This document shows positions 1-12,400 of a stretch of DNA of 64,000 bases, one piece after another. The DNA lies in the NCBI GenBank assembly GCA_023055425.1, contig JALGPY010000004.1:59729718-59793717 (forward strand), read 5' to 3'. The notes beneath the pieces were generated by a model. That model was not told the DNA's origin. It searched no databases and was given only the letters and a program-made list of their open reading frames with translations. The first letter of the stretch is position 1, and the number at the start of each line of letters is the position of its first letter. The position numbers were made by a program, and so were the translations under genes. The stretch comes from Linanthus parryae. Taxonomy: Eukaryota; Streptophyta; Magnoliopsida; Ericales; Polemoniaceae.

Positions 1-5
1 ACCTC

Positions 6-320
6 CTAGCGGTGTCGCCATCTTAGCCTCCTCTGCTCGTCGCCGTCTTCATCACCTCCTACCGTCGCAGCCGTCGTCCTGACGCCAACGCCTCCCATCA
101 GACCCAAGACATCACCGTCTGTCAAGGCTAGGTCCTCAATCTCGTCAGTGGCGCCATGGTGATCTTGTTCATCGACGACATTGTGTTGATGCTCGCCATT
201 CTCGTCGGCGTCGATTCCAACCGTCGTCACCGTCGTCCTGTGGACGCCGTCGCCTCCGATTAGACCCCAGGTATCGCCTCCTGTTGAGGCTAGGGCATCA
301 ATCGTCCTCTTGATTTTCAT
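6..320 (-). CDS. Hypothetical ORF, 104 aa, low complexity
   Basis: A complete minus-strand reading frame runs from an ATG at 318-320 to a TAG at 6-8. I do not recognise the protein. It contains two related halves: a block around residues 14-45 with the motif GDTWGLIGGDGV is echoed around residues 68-97 by GDVLGLMGGVGV. Both halves are rich in Gly, Asp and Thr, so the ORF looks like an internal duplication of GC-rich sequence. It lies at the window edge and could be part of a larger gene or repeat, or chance coding in GC-rich DNA. No conserved domain was seen. Confidence 0.2.
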   Translation of the reverse strand: MKIKRTIDALASTGGDTWGLIGGDGVHRTTVTTVGIDADENGEHQHNVVDEQDHHGATDEIEDLALTDGDVLGLMGGVGVRTTAATVGGDEDGDEQRRLRWRHR

Positions 321-1454
321 GGTGTGGTCTCGCTGGTGGTATTCGAATTCGATGGAGGTTTCGTCGGCGATGTGAGAGAGAGTCGAAGGTGATGATTAAT
401 TATTTTTGATTGGGCTTATATTTTGATTGGACTGCAGTGTGTAGTTTGGGCTTAATTGGGGTCCTGTGTAAAATCCAAAAAGTCCATCAGTGTAATGGTC
501 TTAAATAGGTTTTGACCACTAATACCTGTCTAATAAATAGGCATGACCCAACTTTATAATGAGCAGAACAAATGGTCTAGCCCTTTGGGCATAAATCCAT
601 TTTGTAAGGTATAATGATCACCATAATGTAAAAAAAAAAAAAAAAAAAATCAAATTATTTTTAGAGGTTTTCAGCTGCAGAATCCCCAATTTTGGAGATT
701 CTACAATTGCACGGAGATTATCTTAATCTGCATATTATCAAATTAAAATATGCAAACATAACAATCGAAATTGTTGAAAAGAGACCAACTGGATTAAAAT
801 TGGAGATACCAAACAAGCACTAACTGCTAACTGGGTTGACCAAACTGAAACAGGAGTTTAGACATCATAAGCAGAGTTAGGCTTCTCCAAGGTTTTCGAT
901 ATAGATGAAGCCCCGACTCCGAGGCGCTTCGCAATAGGCGATGCAGAGAAAGAAATAAAGATATGAGAGATCTTATGAATCAATCTCGGGAAGAGAGAAG
1001 GAGCCGTACTTTGGTAGCATAGTGTGTAGTCGTATGTTGGAAGAGGAGAAGAAATAAAAGACGGTTCCTCAGCTTGCTAGCCACTTCGTGCTCGAACACC
1101 GCCGAAAGTCACACACCTCTCTCAAGTGATATTCTTCCTCTCCAAGGAAAGTAATATACTCAAACCTCGAAATCTCTACAAAGCCCTCACCACCCACTCC
1201 TTCTCCTGAGTTTGTTCACACACTCTCTCTTCTCTACCTGAAACAAAAAAGCTTCACTCGGAAGCTGCGTAAGTGGAGCGGCACATTCCCCAAACATAGA
1301 AGGGCGTAGAACGATAAATATCAGGACACTTTGACCAAGAATCAGAGTGACACATTCTCCAAACATAGCAAGGCATATTAAGGACATTTTGCTCAAGAAA
1401 TTTGAGCACGTGTCATGGGGGTCTAATCCTCTGCGGGTGGCGCTTCAAAAAGGC
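321..1454. other. Intergenic sequence upstream of LEO1
   Basis: I see no gene here. The stretch holds an A-run near 630-649, AT-rich sequence, and an imperfect direct duplication at 1282-1415 (listed separately). The last 100-150 bases before 1455 are the likely proximal promoter of the LEO1 gene. Confidence 0.5.
1282..1415. repeat. Imperfect direct duplication, ~69-bp offset
   Basis: A block starting CACATTCCCCAAACATAG at 1282 recurs as CACATTCTCCAAACATAG at 1351. The downstream phrase AGGACACTTTGACCAAGAA at 1323 recurs as AGGACATTTTGCTCAAGAA at 1381. The second copy is about 11 bp shorter between these landmarks. It lies just upstream of the LEO1 promoter. No function is evident. Confidence 0.5.
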
Positions 1455-1456
1455 AT

Positions 1457-1463
1457 TATATAA
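1457..1463 (+). promoter_or_regulatory. TATA box of the LEO1 gene
   Basis: TATATAA lies 110 bp upstream of the LEO1 start codon at 1574. That spacing suits a TATA box about 30 bp before transcription start plus a short 5' UTR. This is inferred from motif and position only. Confidence 0.45.
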
Positions 1464-1573
1464 TTTTAGTTTCCAGGTTCAGGCGAGTTAGGGAGAGAAA
1501 CAGCTTCGATAAAGTTAGGAAATTTCAGTGCGACGGAGACGACGAATAGGAGGTGCCGCCGATAAACGAAGCG

Positions 1574-3399
1574 ATGGTGGGAGAACAGAAGAGGCATCAG
1601 ATGATGCAAAACCTATTCGGCGATCAGTCTGAGGAGGAGGAAGAAGAAGAGGTTGAATCAGAGCACGAATCAAATCCACAGCCTGGTTACGCCTCTGTAC
1701 GATCTTCATTCTCTCTTCTTCCTGATTTTTCGCTTCTTCATCTCTTTGAATTTCAATCAATGGGACAAAGCTAATTCGTCCGACGCCTAGCTCAATTATG
1801 CTTATCTAGGTCACTCTCGTTACAGTTTCGCACACAACCTCGACTTATGCAGATGCAGATACGGCGGTCGGTGACTGTTTATATACTCATTGTCTCTAAA
1901 ATTAGGGTTTTTTTTGTCTGGCACAATTTAACTCACCCTGTAGAGTTCACTTTGAGAGAGCATGGAGGTCTCTGTTGTTTGTGTTTACTGTATCATTATA
2001 ATCTCTCTGGTTATTCAGCCTAATTTTACTGGTAGGGGAGGAACATGCTTCACGAATAGCCGATTATAGGTTAGCTTATAGGTTTGGGCGCAACTAAATG
2101 TTGTACGACTATTCAATATGGATGGAAGGAAATATCTTTATCTGTATGCAATCTACACTGGCTCCAGATGTGCAGTTACTTGTTCGTAACGATTATAGTT
2201 GTAATATGATTTTGTCGTTTTCACATTGAATCTTCTACAAAAAGCCGTTAACGTCATGGTTTGGACCCTGATCTGATTTATGCAACAAATTCCGTAGGTA
2301 GATTTACTATGATTCTATGAAGGCTATACTCTGACATGGCCTTTTTAATCGAGTAATATATTGAATGGAACAGACCTTTATATGGTGTACATATACTCAG
2401 AGAAGGCATACAATAGGATATCTGTAGTATCATTTCCATCTGGGGTTGAAAATTTCACTAAATGGAGTACTCCGTTGCTTTGGTGGTGGGGTTTGGAGAG
2501 GGGGGGGGGGGGGGGGGGGTAGTTGCATGTACATCGATATTGCGAGCAGTTGCGTAGTGAGATTGCATGTCGGTCTAGGTATTTTGAGTTGGGCCTTCGC
2601 ACGCATTTATATTGCTTACGCGTCCTTTTTCTGCCCAACAAGACAAGCATGTAATAGATTTTTCTCAATCTTTCTTTCTCCGAAAGCATTCCATTATTTC
2701 ACATTGAGCTGTATAGACTCATTGAAACTTTTTATATCTATTCAGGATGAAGGCGATGGTGAGCTGAAGCCTGAAGGTGAAGGTGAAGTGGAGGTAGATG
2801 GCCGAGGGGAAGTAGAGGTAGAGAGTGAAGGTGAATTACATGATGCTGATCTTGACGTGGAAGAAAGCGAGGGTGAACGAGATCAAGACTCCCAAGAAGT
2901 GGAAGCTGCTGATCAAAGAGAAGAAAGTGAAGGAAAAGATATAGAGAGTGATGAGAAAGAAGACTATACTCAGCAAAGAGTTGCTACCAGTAGGAGAAGG
3001 GATTTGATTGACAGTGCATCAGATAGATCTGAGGACAACCATTATGCTGACAATGAAGACGATGAAGTTCATCAGGACAGAGGGTTGAGGTATTCTTGCT
3101 TCACTTATCTAGTTTTCCTCTTGGATAATGACATGTTTATGCTGCTCGTGCACAGTCACCACACTACTGTTACAGTACACCAGACATCTCAGAATGGCCC
3201 GCTGCATTATGAAATGCTTCTATAGAATTTCTTTCTAGGATGATGGATACAGATTTTGAGCTATTGTCTGATGCTTATGATGAATAAATTTTATCTCTGT
3301 GAAAAGCAACTATGCGGCTCTAAATGAGTCTTTCTCTTGATGATGACCTGATTCTTTGTTGGTCTGTTATATTTATAATATATTACTCCTTGTTTTTTT

Positions 3400-3441
<42 letters not shown>

Positions 3442-6400
3442 CACGCGGCTGCTTGGCTGTTCTTACCAAGTCTTTATGTCCTAAAATTGCTATCACACTT
3501 AATCCAGATCTGAATGAAGTAGGGAGTTTGCCTGGGCTTCCTTAGCTGCACGTCTTTTCCTCCACAGGCTGGAGGTTCGGGTTCTCGACATATAGGATTC
3601 TCGTTATGTTAGTCACTTGATGTTGTAGACAATAATTTGCTGGATAGGCTTCAATTACTTTCTTTCTGTCGTTATAGCTACCATCTCCACCATGCTTGTA
3701 TTGAGCTACATGGATGTTGAATTCCTTTTGTGTGGTTTTTGTACACTGAATTCCTGCATACATTGCTCATTCTAATTGGGACTTCTTTGTATTTTCTGCA
3801 GTAGGTCACCCAGGGAGGAGAGAGGAAGGACTCAGATTTTAGATTCAGCTCCTGAGATTCGTGACGTGTTTGGTGGTGATTCTGATGAGGAGGAACCCAC
3901 CCCATACACAGTTCAGAATACTGTCGAGGATGATTCAAATGTTAGTTTCTCAAGAATAAGGATTTGGTTTCCGTATTTTTGTCATCATCAGCTATTTTCT
4001 TACAGGCTTGTGGTTGTAATCCTGTAGAGATCCCCGATGGAAGAGGAAGGAAGCTATGGGAGGGATATGAGACCTGAAGATATTGTACCTGATGAAGATG
4101 GACGATATGAGTCTGAAGACGAGAACATTGAGACAAGATCTAGGGAGAGACCAGTCGGTCCTCCTTTGGATCTTGAAATTCCACTCCGTCCTCCTCCAGC
4201 TCGTCAAGATAAGGTTTATCTCTGCTGGTTTTACCTGTGATGTTCATGTGTTAAAAATATTCGTCAACTCATGAGTTGAGTACTGCACAATACGTAGCCA
4301 AAGTTGAACTTTATTAATGTATGTAGTTGTTTCATTAACTTATGTTGAAGCTTGAGGCTATGTAGCACGAGTGCGCGTGCTGGTTCGGGAACTGGGTGCG
4401 GGTGCGGCAAATTCCCAAAAATCAAGGATGCGGGTGCGGCGGGGGTGCGGCTACATTATTTATATGTTTATCTGATATTATTAGTGATACCATTATACTA
4501 ATATAATAACGACAATAATAGGGATCATATTATAATCGAACAGAAATTTATATAGCATTCGAATCAATGGTATAATCTCTTCATGTCGTTGTTCTTAGCT
4601 GTGGAGAGATGAGTCATCTACGGGTTAAAAATGTTCAGAAGATGCACGTTTCTTTGTTAAATTGTAGTTGTATTTGGAAGACTTCTCAACTAAAACTTTC
4701 AAAAATGACCCTGCCTTGTCCACAAAGCACCCGCAAAGCACCCAAGCACCCACGAAGCACCCAGAAGCACCCGGTGCGGGTGCGCGACCAATCAGAAGCA
4801 CCCGTGCAACATAGGCTTGAGGTTTGGTTTATGTAAGTTGAGTAGCATATGGTGCATTAGCGGGTTTCTTCTTTGCCTTCTTATACTCGAAACTTCTTTA
4901 GAAGTTTATGTCAGAGAATGAGGAGAAGCTGAAGAAAATTTGTAATCATGCAATTCATGTTTTTTTTACTTCCTCATTCGCAATGTTATGGTTCTGACAA
5001 AAGATTTAGTTGGATATGTTCTTAGAAAGGAATTTTACGCATTCAAGCCTTGCATCTTTTTTTTGCTTCTGGTTTGTTATTTGTTCAACTGCAATATATT
5101 GAGGCTGTTTGTGAAGTCGGTTCTTTATCCAAACTACCCCATTACAATTCAAGAGACATTTTGATTGCATATTGTTTTGACGCATGGTTTATCTACTTTA
5201 TCTGCAGATGAATATGATTAAAGTTTCTAATATAATGGGTATTGACCCAAATCCATTTGATCCGAAGACATTTGTGGAGGAGGATGTTTTTGTTCAAGAT
5301 GAATCTGGGTCTAAGAAACGCATTCGCCTTGATAACAATACAGTCCGCTGGAGGATTGTAAAAAAACCAGATGGGACGAAATCTGTAAGTAAACAACTCG
5401 ATACATTTATGAATCTATTTGTTTTGCATATGCAGACAAGAGAGACGCTATGCTCTTTTGACTTACCTGTGGTCTGAATGGTAAAACGGCTTCATAGCTT
5501 CTTGTAATATGGGATCATAGACCACAGTACAGCATATTGGGGAGACATGTTTTCATAATTGCAGAGTAGCTTGCGTAGTTATTCTGTACATCAGTATACT
5601 CTAACATTAGATAAACTATGAGTCTACTACGTTGGTGGGCTGTACGTCTTATTAATATACAACTCAACTATAGTGAATTGCAATCTAGTCCCTGTACTAA
5701 GTTTACTGTAACAAATAGAACCTTGACACTCCCCCTCAAGCTGGAGTATACATATCATAAGCTCCAAGCTTGTTACAGATATCTCTAACATGAGGACCCC
5801 CTAAAGCCTAAAGGTTTAGTAAATTGGCCAACTGGTCAACGGAGCGAACATATGATGTCACTATCTTCTTCTCCAATAGCTTCTCATGCACAAAATAACA
5901 GTCTATCTCAGTATCTTTTGTCCTCTCTTGGAATACGGAATTAGTGGCAAAATATGAATAGCAACTTGGTTACCACAAAATAAAGTGTTGGGTGATTGAA
6001 ACCGATCTCCTCAAGCACGTGCTTCACCCAAATCAACTCACAAGTCGTTTAAGCCATATCTTTGTACTCTTGACTCTGCACTCGAACGAGACACCACTGT
6101 TTGCTTCTTACTCTTTCATGATGTCATGTTACCACCCACAAAGACACAGTATCCAGTTGTACGACGTCTATCAAATGGAGAACCAGCCCAATCTGCATCT
6201 GTATAGCCTTCAACTCTAGTATGTCCGTTATTTTTGTAAAGCAAACCCTTACCTGGAGATCCTTTTAGAAACCGTAAAATACGCAAAAGAGCCTCCCAAT
6301 GACTTATGCAGGGTGCCTGTAGGAATTGACTCAAAACAATAACTGCAAATGAAATGTCTGGGCAAGTGATGGTCAAATAATTCAGTTTCCCTACTAGTCT

Positions 6401-9400
6401 CCAATATTGCTCAGGATCTGAGTATAACTCCACCTCATCACTAGCAATTTGCTTCCAGGTTCCATAGGCGTATCCACTGGTGTTTACAACCCAACATGCC
6501 AGCCTCACTCAACATGTCCTATGTATATTTGCGTTGTGATAGACAAATGCCAAGTCTTGAACGAGCTGTTTCAATGCCAAGAAAATACCGCAATCTACCC
6601 AAATCTTTAGTCTGGAATTCACTCTGAAGGAATAATTTTAAATCACAAATACCAACTGTGTCGCCACCTGTAATAACAATATCATTTACGTACGCAATAA
6701 GAAAGATAAATCCAGCAGATGAATGACGATTAAAACATAATGATCAGCCCCACAACGCCTGAGACCAAACTCAAGAACTGCATCACTAAACCGGCCAAAC
6801 CAGACACGATGTGACTGCTTAAACCCATACAGCGGCTTAAGCAACCTACAAACCTTACCACTCAGGGGGGACGAACCCTGGTGGTTGCTCCATACACACC
6901 TCCTCTAGTAAATCTCCATTCTTTATATCTAATTGGGGAAGGTCCCAACAAAGGAGATAAATAAACAGACATATAAAATATTTTCTACAGGAAAAAATGT
7001 ATCTTGATAATCTAATCCGTATACTTGAGTTTACCCCTTAGCTTCTTGACGTCCAGACGAGCCTTCAAACGGTCAATCTGAAGCCCTTAACCATGCTGGC
7101 TGGAGAGCTGCGATGGAGGAAGAGATGCATGCACTCAGCAGAATCATACTTGGGATTTGGTTAATCTACCTACGGGTAAGACATTCGTTGGATGTGGGTA
7201 TTTCACAAGTAAGACTTATCCAGATGGCTTCGAGCAACCTCAAGAAGATGTTGATTCTTACTCTCTGTGACTCCATTTTGTTGAGGAGTGACACACGATG
7301 ACTGATGAAGTATGCCAGACTGAGACATAAAAGAGGTAAACGGGTGTGAAAAATATACTTGGGCATTCACTTCTTAGTACTTTCACTGGAGTACCAAATG
7401 GAGTTTTGATCTCAGCTCAGAAATCACAAAATATGGAGAACAAATCCAAACGATTCTCTATTAAGTCGAGCCAAGTAACACGAGAAAAATCATCGACGAA
7501 GGTGACAAATTACGGAAAGCCCAATTTTGACACAACCCTATTAGGGCCCCAAATATCAGAATGAACTAAATCAAAAGGGCAATGCACGAATTTGGACGTG
7601 GAGAACATACGGCATGATGATGCTTACCAAATTGACATGACTCACACTCTAAATGGAACACGCGACCAAGACTAGGAACAAGGCGCTTCAAACTTGGCAG
7701 ATAAGACTGACCAAGTCTCAATGGATATGGTGGGGAGTCACAATAGCTGAACAAGCGTAGGACTTGGCCAAGAATTCAAGGTATTGGAGTGGTAAAGACC
7801 ATAGATCTCACGACCTTCTCCAATAGGCTTCTTAGTTTCCAGATCCTGGATAACAACATAGTTGGGGGGAAATGTAATAGAACAATGTAACTGTTTGGAC
7901 AATCTTTACTCACAGAAAGCAAAGAAAGAGGGAATGTATAACGTATTGGCCAAGGACAGGGAGGGAGTAAGCTGCACAATACCAATCCCATTGACAGGTG
8001 TCTTAGAGCCGTCTGCTAATGTGACGCGTGGCAAAGATGATGAAAAGTTACAAATAGAATAGGATTACCTGTCATATGATTGGTGGCACCTGAGTCAATG
8101 ACCCAGGGCCTACTAGAGGTGGTTAGACAAGCTAGAGGACCACCATGCCGGCTAGGGAAGCTGTTGGAGAAGAATCCCGTCTGGAATACCTATGATGAAG
8201 AGTATGTGTAGACCCATCATTGGATAACATTGTTGTTCCCAAATGGAAAACTTTCTGAACAGCATCACCATAAGTACACAAATCATCTATGTGTGCGTAA
8301 GCCATAAAACCAAACTGAATCTTCAACCAACTACTAAATGTTCCAAAAATATTCAACTGGGCCTCTTTTTGACATATCCTCGACACCATAAGGACCACCT
8401 TGTAATTGTAATTTCTCAAATTTCTAGGTCAGGTCATATCCATCGACATTCACATGGTCAAGAGAAGTAATAGTACGAGGTAGTGACAGCCCAAACAAAT
8501 CTCATCAAATCTTCATACGCACCAATTAATTTTTGGCCTTCAACTTGCTTACCTACCACAAAGAGGTCTGTGTGGATGAATCGGGTTGGCTCCAGATCGC
8601 AGCAATCGGTCTGGGCAGCGGAAGTTGTAACAGGGGTTTAAAGGAGTAGAAGCTCCAATGATGTGTTGATCACCTAGGGTTTATGATTCTTACCAGTGGG
8701 AAAGGATCGACAGTACGTTGATGAAACGATTGCAGATTAGTGTTTTTTGCTCTGATACCATGTCATTAGGTAAACTGTGAGCCTACTACGTTGATGGGCT
8801 GCACGTCCTATTAATAATATAGAACTCAACTATAGTAACTTGCAATCTAGTCCCTGTACTAAGTTTACTGTAACAAATAGAACCTTGATACACTCCAATA
8901 CTTGTTGTATACTTCATTCAAACTACTTCAACCCTATTTGCTAGTTATCTGCCGCTGTGACTGTGTAGCCATTTTGCTATTGTTTTCCACTTAATCTAGC
9001 GGTCTTTAAGGGGGTAAGATTTATGTTCTCTTCAGAAGTTCTATTTTGATGCATGCTAAAGAAAAATGTGGATTTTTTTAGAATCTGATTCCGAGTTTTT
9101 TAATAGTATGAGAGATTGCAATACAGTCCGCGTTTGACAAGCTTGCCGTGTTCGGCGCTGGTTCAATAATACTTTCGGTGTGCTTGCACATTGTGGATAT
9201 TTCAATTGTATTGGTGTTTCTCTTCTGGTAAATAAACTTCAATTGTATTGGCTTCAGAAAATCATAGTTTGTAAGCACCTGAAACACATGCTAGTACTTG
9301 TTATGTATGCAATCCATTATAAAAAAAAAAAATTGCATGTCTGTTCAAATTGGGCTTGTTTAGGGACGGGAGATATCAATGTTATTGGTTCAGTATCTTC

Positions 9401-12400
9401 CAGTGTGTGGTTGAGATATCAAGGATTATTGGTTTAGCAAAATATCAGAAGTTCAGAACATAATCAACATGTTCTGATATATGAAACACGCTTTACTGCC
9501 CTTTGTTGTTGTCGAACTTGTCACTTATATAGGTTAGTAAAACAATACTCGACTGTCTATTTCTGAGAAAAGTGATTCATTCAACTAGGGATGTTTAAAT
9601 CAATAGTTGCCCTTTTTCTTGCTCTTATTTTTTTAAAATTTGTGAGCCTTGAAATAAAGATGATCCAAGGGTTGTTAATGTACAGATCCGACGGCCCACA
9701 ATAAAATGCGACTAACAATCAAAATCCTTGTTCCTCTTAAGCATAAGGTAGAAAAGGTCTCATTCCTCAATTTTTTTTTTCTCAATAAGTAGGGATGTCA
9801 GAGCCAGCTTACGCATATGTCGACTTTTCCCCAGGGTCCTGAAGTTAATGACGTGGTAAACCTCCAGTGACCTGAATAAATTTGGCTTTTATAGGGGGTT
9901 TGCACACCCTTGAGACTTTACCACTTGTCAACCCTGACGGATTCCTCATGCTCCTTTGTAATGTAGATATTTCCTCTTTGCCGAGAGCAGGCAAGGAGAA
10001 AACTGAATAATTCATCTTATATCTTTATTTTTCTGCTGATTCAAAGATTCCAAAGTTCTCTACCGGGGAAAAATTGTGAACCCTTCTCATTCCCTCACAT
10101 TTCCTTATTTCACGTCAGAATTTATCTTTTCGCCATCATGTCCCACATTCAGTCATTACAAAAATCTTTACCATGCTTTTATAATATATTTTTTGGTTCT
10201 TTTCTCTCAGAATTGAGAATTCGACGTTGTCAATTTTGTCCGAGTTAAAGCAGTAGAACTTTCATAATTTCATAATCTATTGTGTTTAGGCATGCGGTGA
10301 TTTACTAATGGTAATCAGAACTGTGAAATCTTGAAATGTTATGCTTAATAGCCTTTCTTCAAGCAAGAGTAGATACCTCGGATTCATTCAATTTTTTAAT
10401 GATGTAAAGGTTGATCAAGATAACATATTGTCCATCGAGCCTTTGCATGTGTAAAGTGAACCCATTAATCTTCTAGGATGTCTATGAAGAGAACATTTGG
10501 ACTTAAACTTTCTTTTGTAAGTGCATTTTATCCGTCATTATGTGTAGTTGTGGTCAAAAAACTTTTTGAATTGTAAATATTTTTTATATGTGTAAATCTA
10601 AGGATTTTACCTCTTTTCATTTGTAGTACGAAAGTAACGCACGGTTCGTGAGATGGTCAGACGGGAGCTTGCAGTTACTAATTGGCAATGAAGTTCTCGA
10701 CATATCTGTGCAAGATGCTAAACATGATCAGGCACACCTTTTCCTCAGACATGGAAAGGTGAGAATATCTATAATTATATCTGATTCTGGATTAAGTCTG
10801 TATGTTGGAGTTTATAGAAATATTCTTAAAAGTCATTTATTAGACTGGATTTCTGTTTTTAACTTCTGGTCTATGGAAGATATTGAACATTATAAACCCG
10901 TCAAAATATGAGCATAACCGTGTTTAAATTGTATGTGTCGAATTAGATATTGGCAGGTGATGACAATTATATCCTCAGCTGTGGACCAATATCTTGGAAT
11001 AATTCTGTGCATTAAAATGAACTCATATATATGGGTACACAGTTACATGGTGTTGTGATAGTTGTCCTTATTTGGTGAGTTATTTCCACCACCATTCACA
11101 CAGCGGCCCACACACTCGTCCCATTCGTTTCTTTTTAGCCATCTTGAAAGGCTGTTATTGTAGATCTTTTATAATTCTTGCCCATGTCTTTAGTTTCTGT
11201 TGTGGAGCTTGAATAGGCATTTAGTGTTGGGCCTTAAAAGGATCCACGTATTGAAGCTGGTTTTTGGTTAGAGAACTTTTTTGACCAAGGACGAACTAGA
11301 TGTGGAACCTCCAACATCCAGAACAAGGTAGTTAATAGCAGCAGACCTCCGAACTGATAAAGAGGATGCCAGTTTGTGTGCTTCACTTGACAGCCCATTA
11401 ATCTTTAACCTTGACTTCACGGCATTCCATTAAAATCGGTACTCCTCGCACTTCCTCACATTATCAGCATCCAGCAACAGTTATGCTGGTTCAGATACGA
11501 ATCTCCTTAGATATGTCCCTTCATGTCATAGTTTATAATATGCAGAAGTTAATCTATTCGTTGATAGATTTTGACGATCCAAATTTTTTTGAGTTCTTTC
11601 CTCTTTTAATTAGGATGCTTCCATCACGATTTTGATACCACTTTACCTATCAGCAGTATTATTTTGACATCATATTTTGAGTTCTCGACACTTCATGATA
11701 AGAGAAAGAAAAAAGAAGTTGAGCATGTAGGCTTGTGCAACTTTTGTAACGATTTTACTGAAGATCTGCTTGTTGCTTTATATGTTGCGAAATCTAGTGC
11801 AGGGTAACATTATAAAAATCAACAGTGCTCAAGTCACCTCATTGTCCTAGATCTCCAGTACCATAAGGTAGCACCGGTATTATGGCATAAAAGGTGGATC
11901 AACCGTGTCGATCGAGCTTTGTAATGTACACAAATTTTGCACATTCCAAAGTGACTATCAGATTAGTCGGTCCTCCTATCTCTTAAGGTTATATTTGTAT
12001 CTTCCACATGAGTATGCAATTAGACGAGTCAAGTAAAATCTATTCAACCCCGTTAGATCAACCTGACGTGACCCAGTTTCAGAATTGAGGTGTTTACTCA
12101 TCATTCATTTGGGCATCAGTTGGTTCCTAGCATGATGTCATGGTGGTCCTGGTACTTTTCATGTGGTGTGGTTCATGAGACTTCCTTTTTCTGCTATATG
12201 AATCTGTATTTTCTTGAATTGTCAATGCAGGGAATGCTCCAGTCACAGGGAAGACTTCTGAGAAAGATGAGGTTTATGCCATCATCTTTATCATCGAACT
12301 CCCATAAGCTGTTGACTGCTTTAGTTGAATCGCGACATAAAAAAATGTTCAAGGTGAAAAACTGTGTGACGGATATAGATCCTGAGAAAGAAAAGGAGCA

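Larger units (their letters stand above)
5602..8892 (-). mobile_element. Degenerate Ty1/copia retrotransposon in LEO1 intron 5
   Basis: The element lies antisense to LEO1. Near-identical short LTRs sit at 5602-5728 and 8761-8892. The iMet-type primer-binding site TGGTATCAGAGC (minus strand, 8749-8760) directly abuts the 5' LTR. A purine tract, CTTGAGGGGGAG on the minus strand, directly precedes the 3' LTR. Coding relics run in copia order on the minus strand: GAG-pre-integrase near 7566-7754, reverse transcriptase near 6500-6780, RNase H at 6116-6508. The internal region is only about 3 kb and has many stops and frameshifts, so the element is deleted and inactive. The five bases outside the ends (TACTC at 5597-5601, CACTC at 8891-8895) are a possible mutated target duplication. 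Confidence 0.88.

Noticed and set aside
2446..3225. A 259-aa stand-alone protein
   Set aside because: It is LEO1 exon 2 (2746-3089) read through flanking intron sequence, including the poly-G run; splice sites and homology define the exon.
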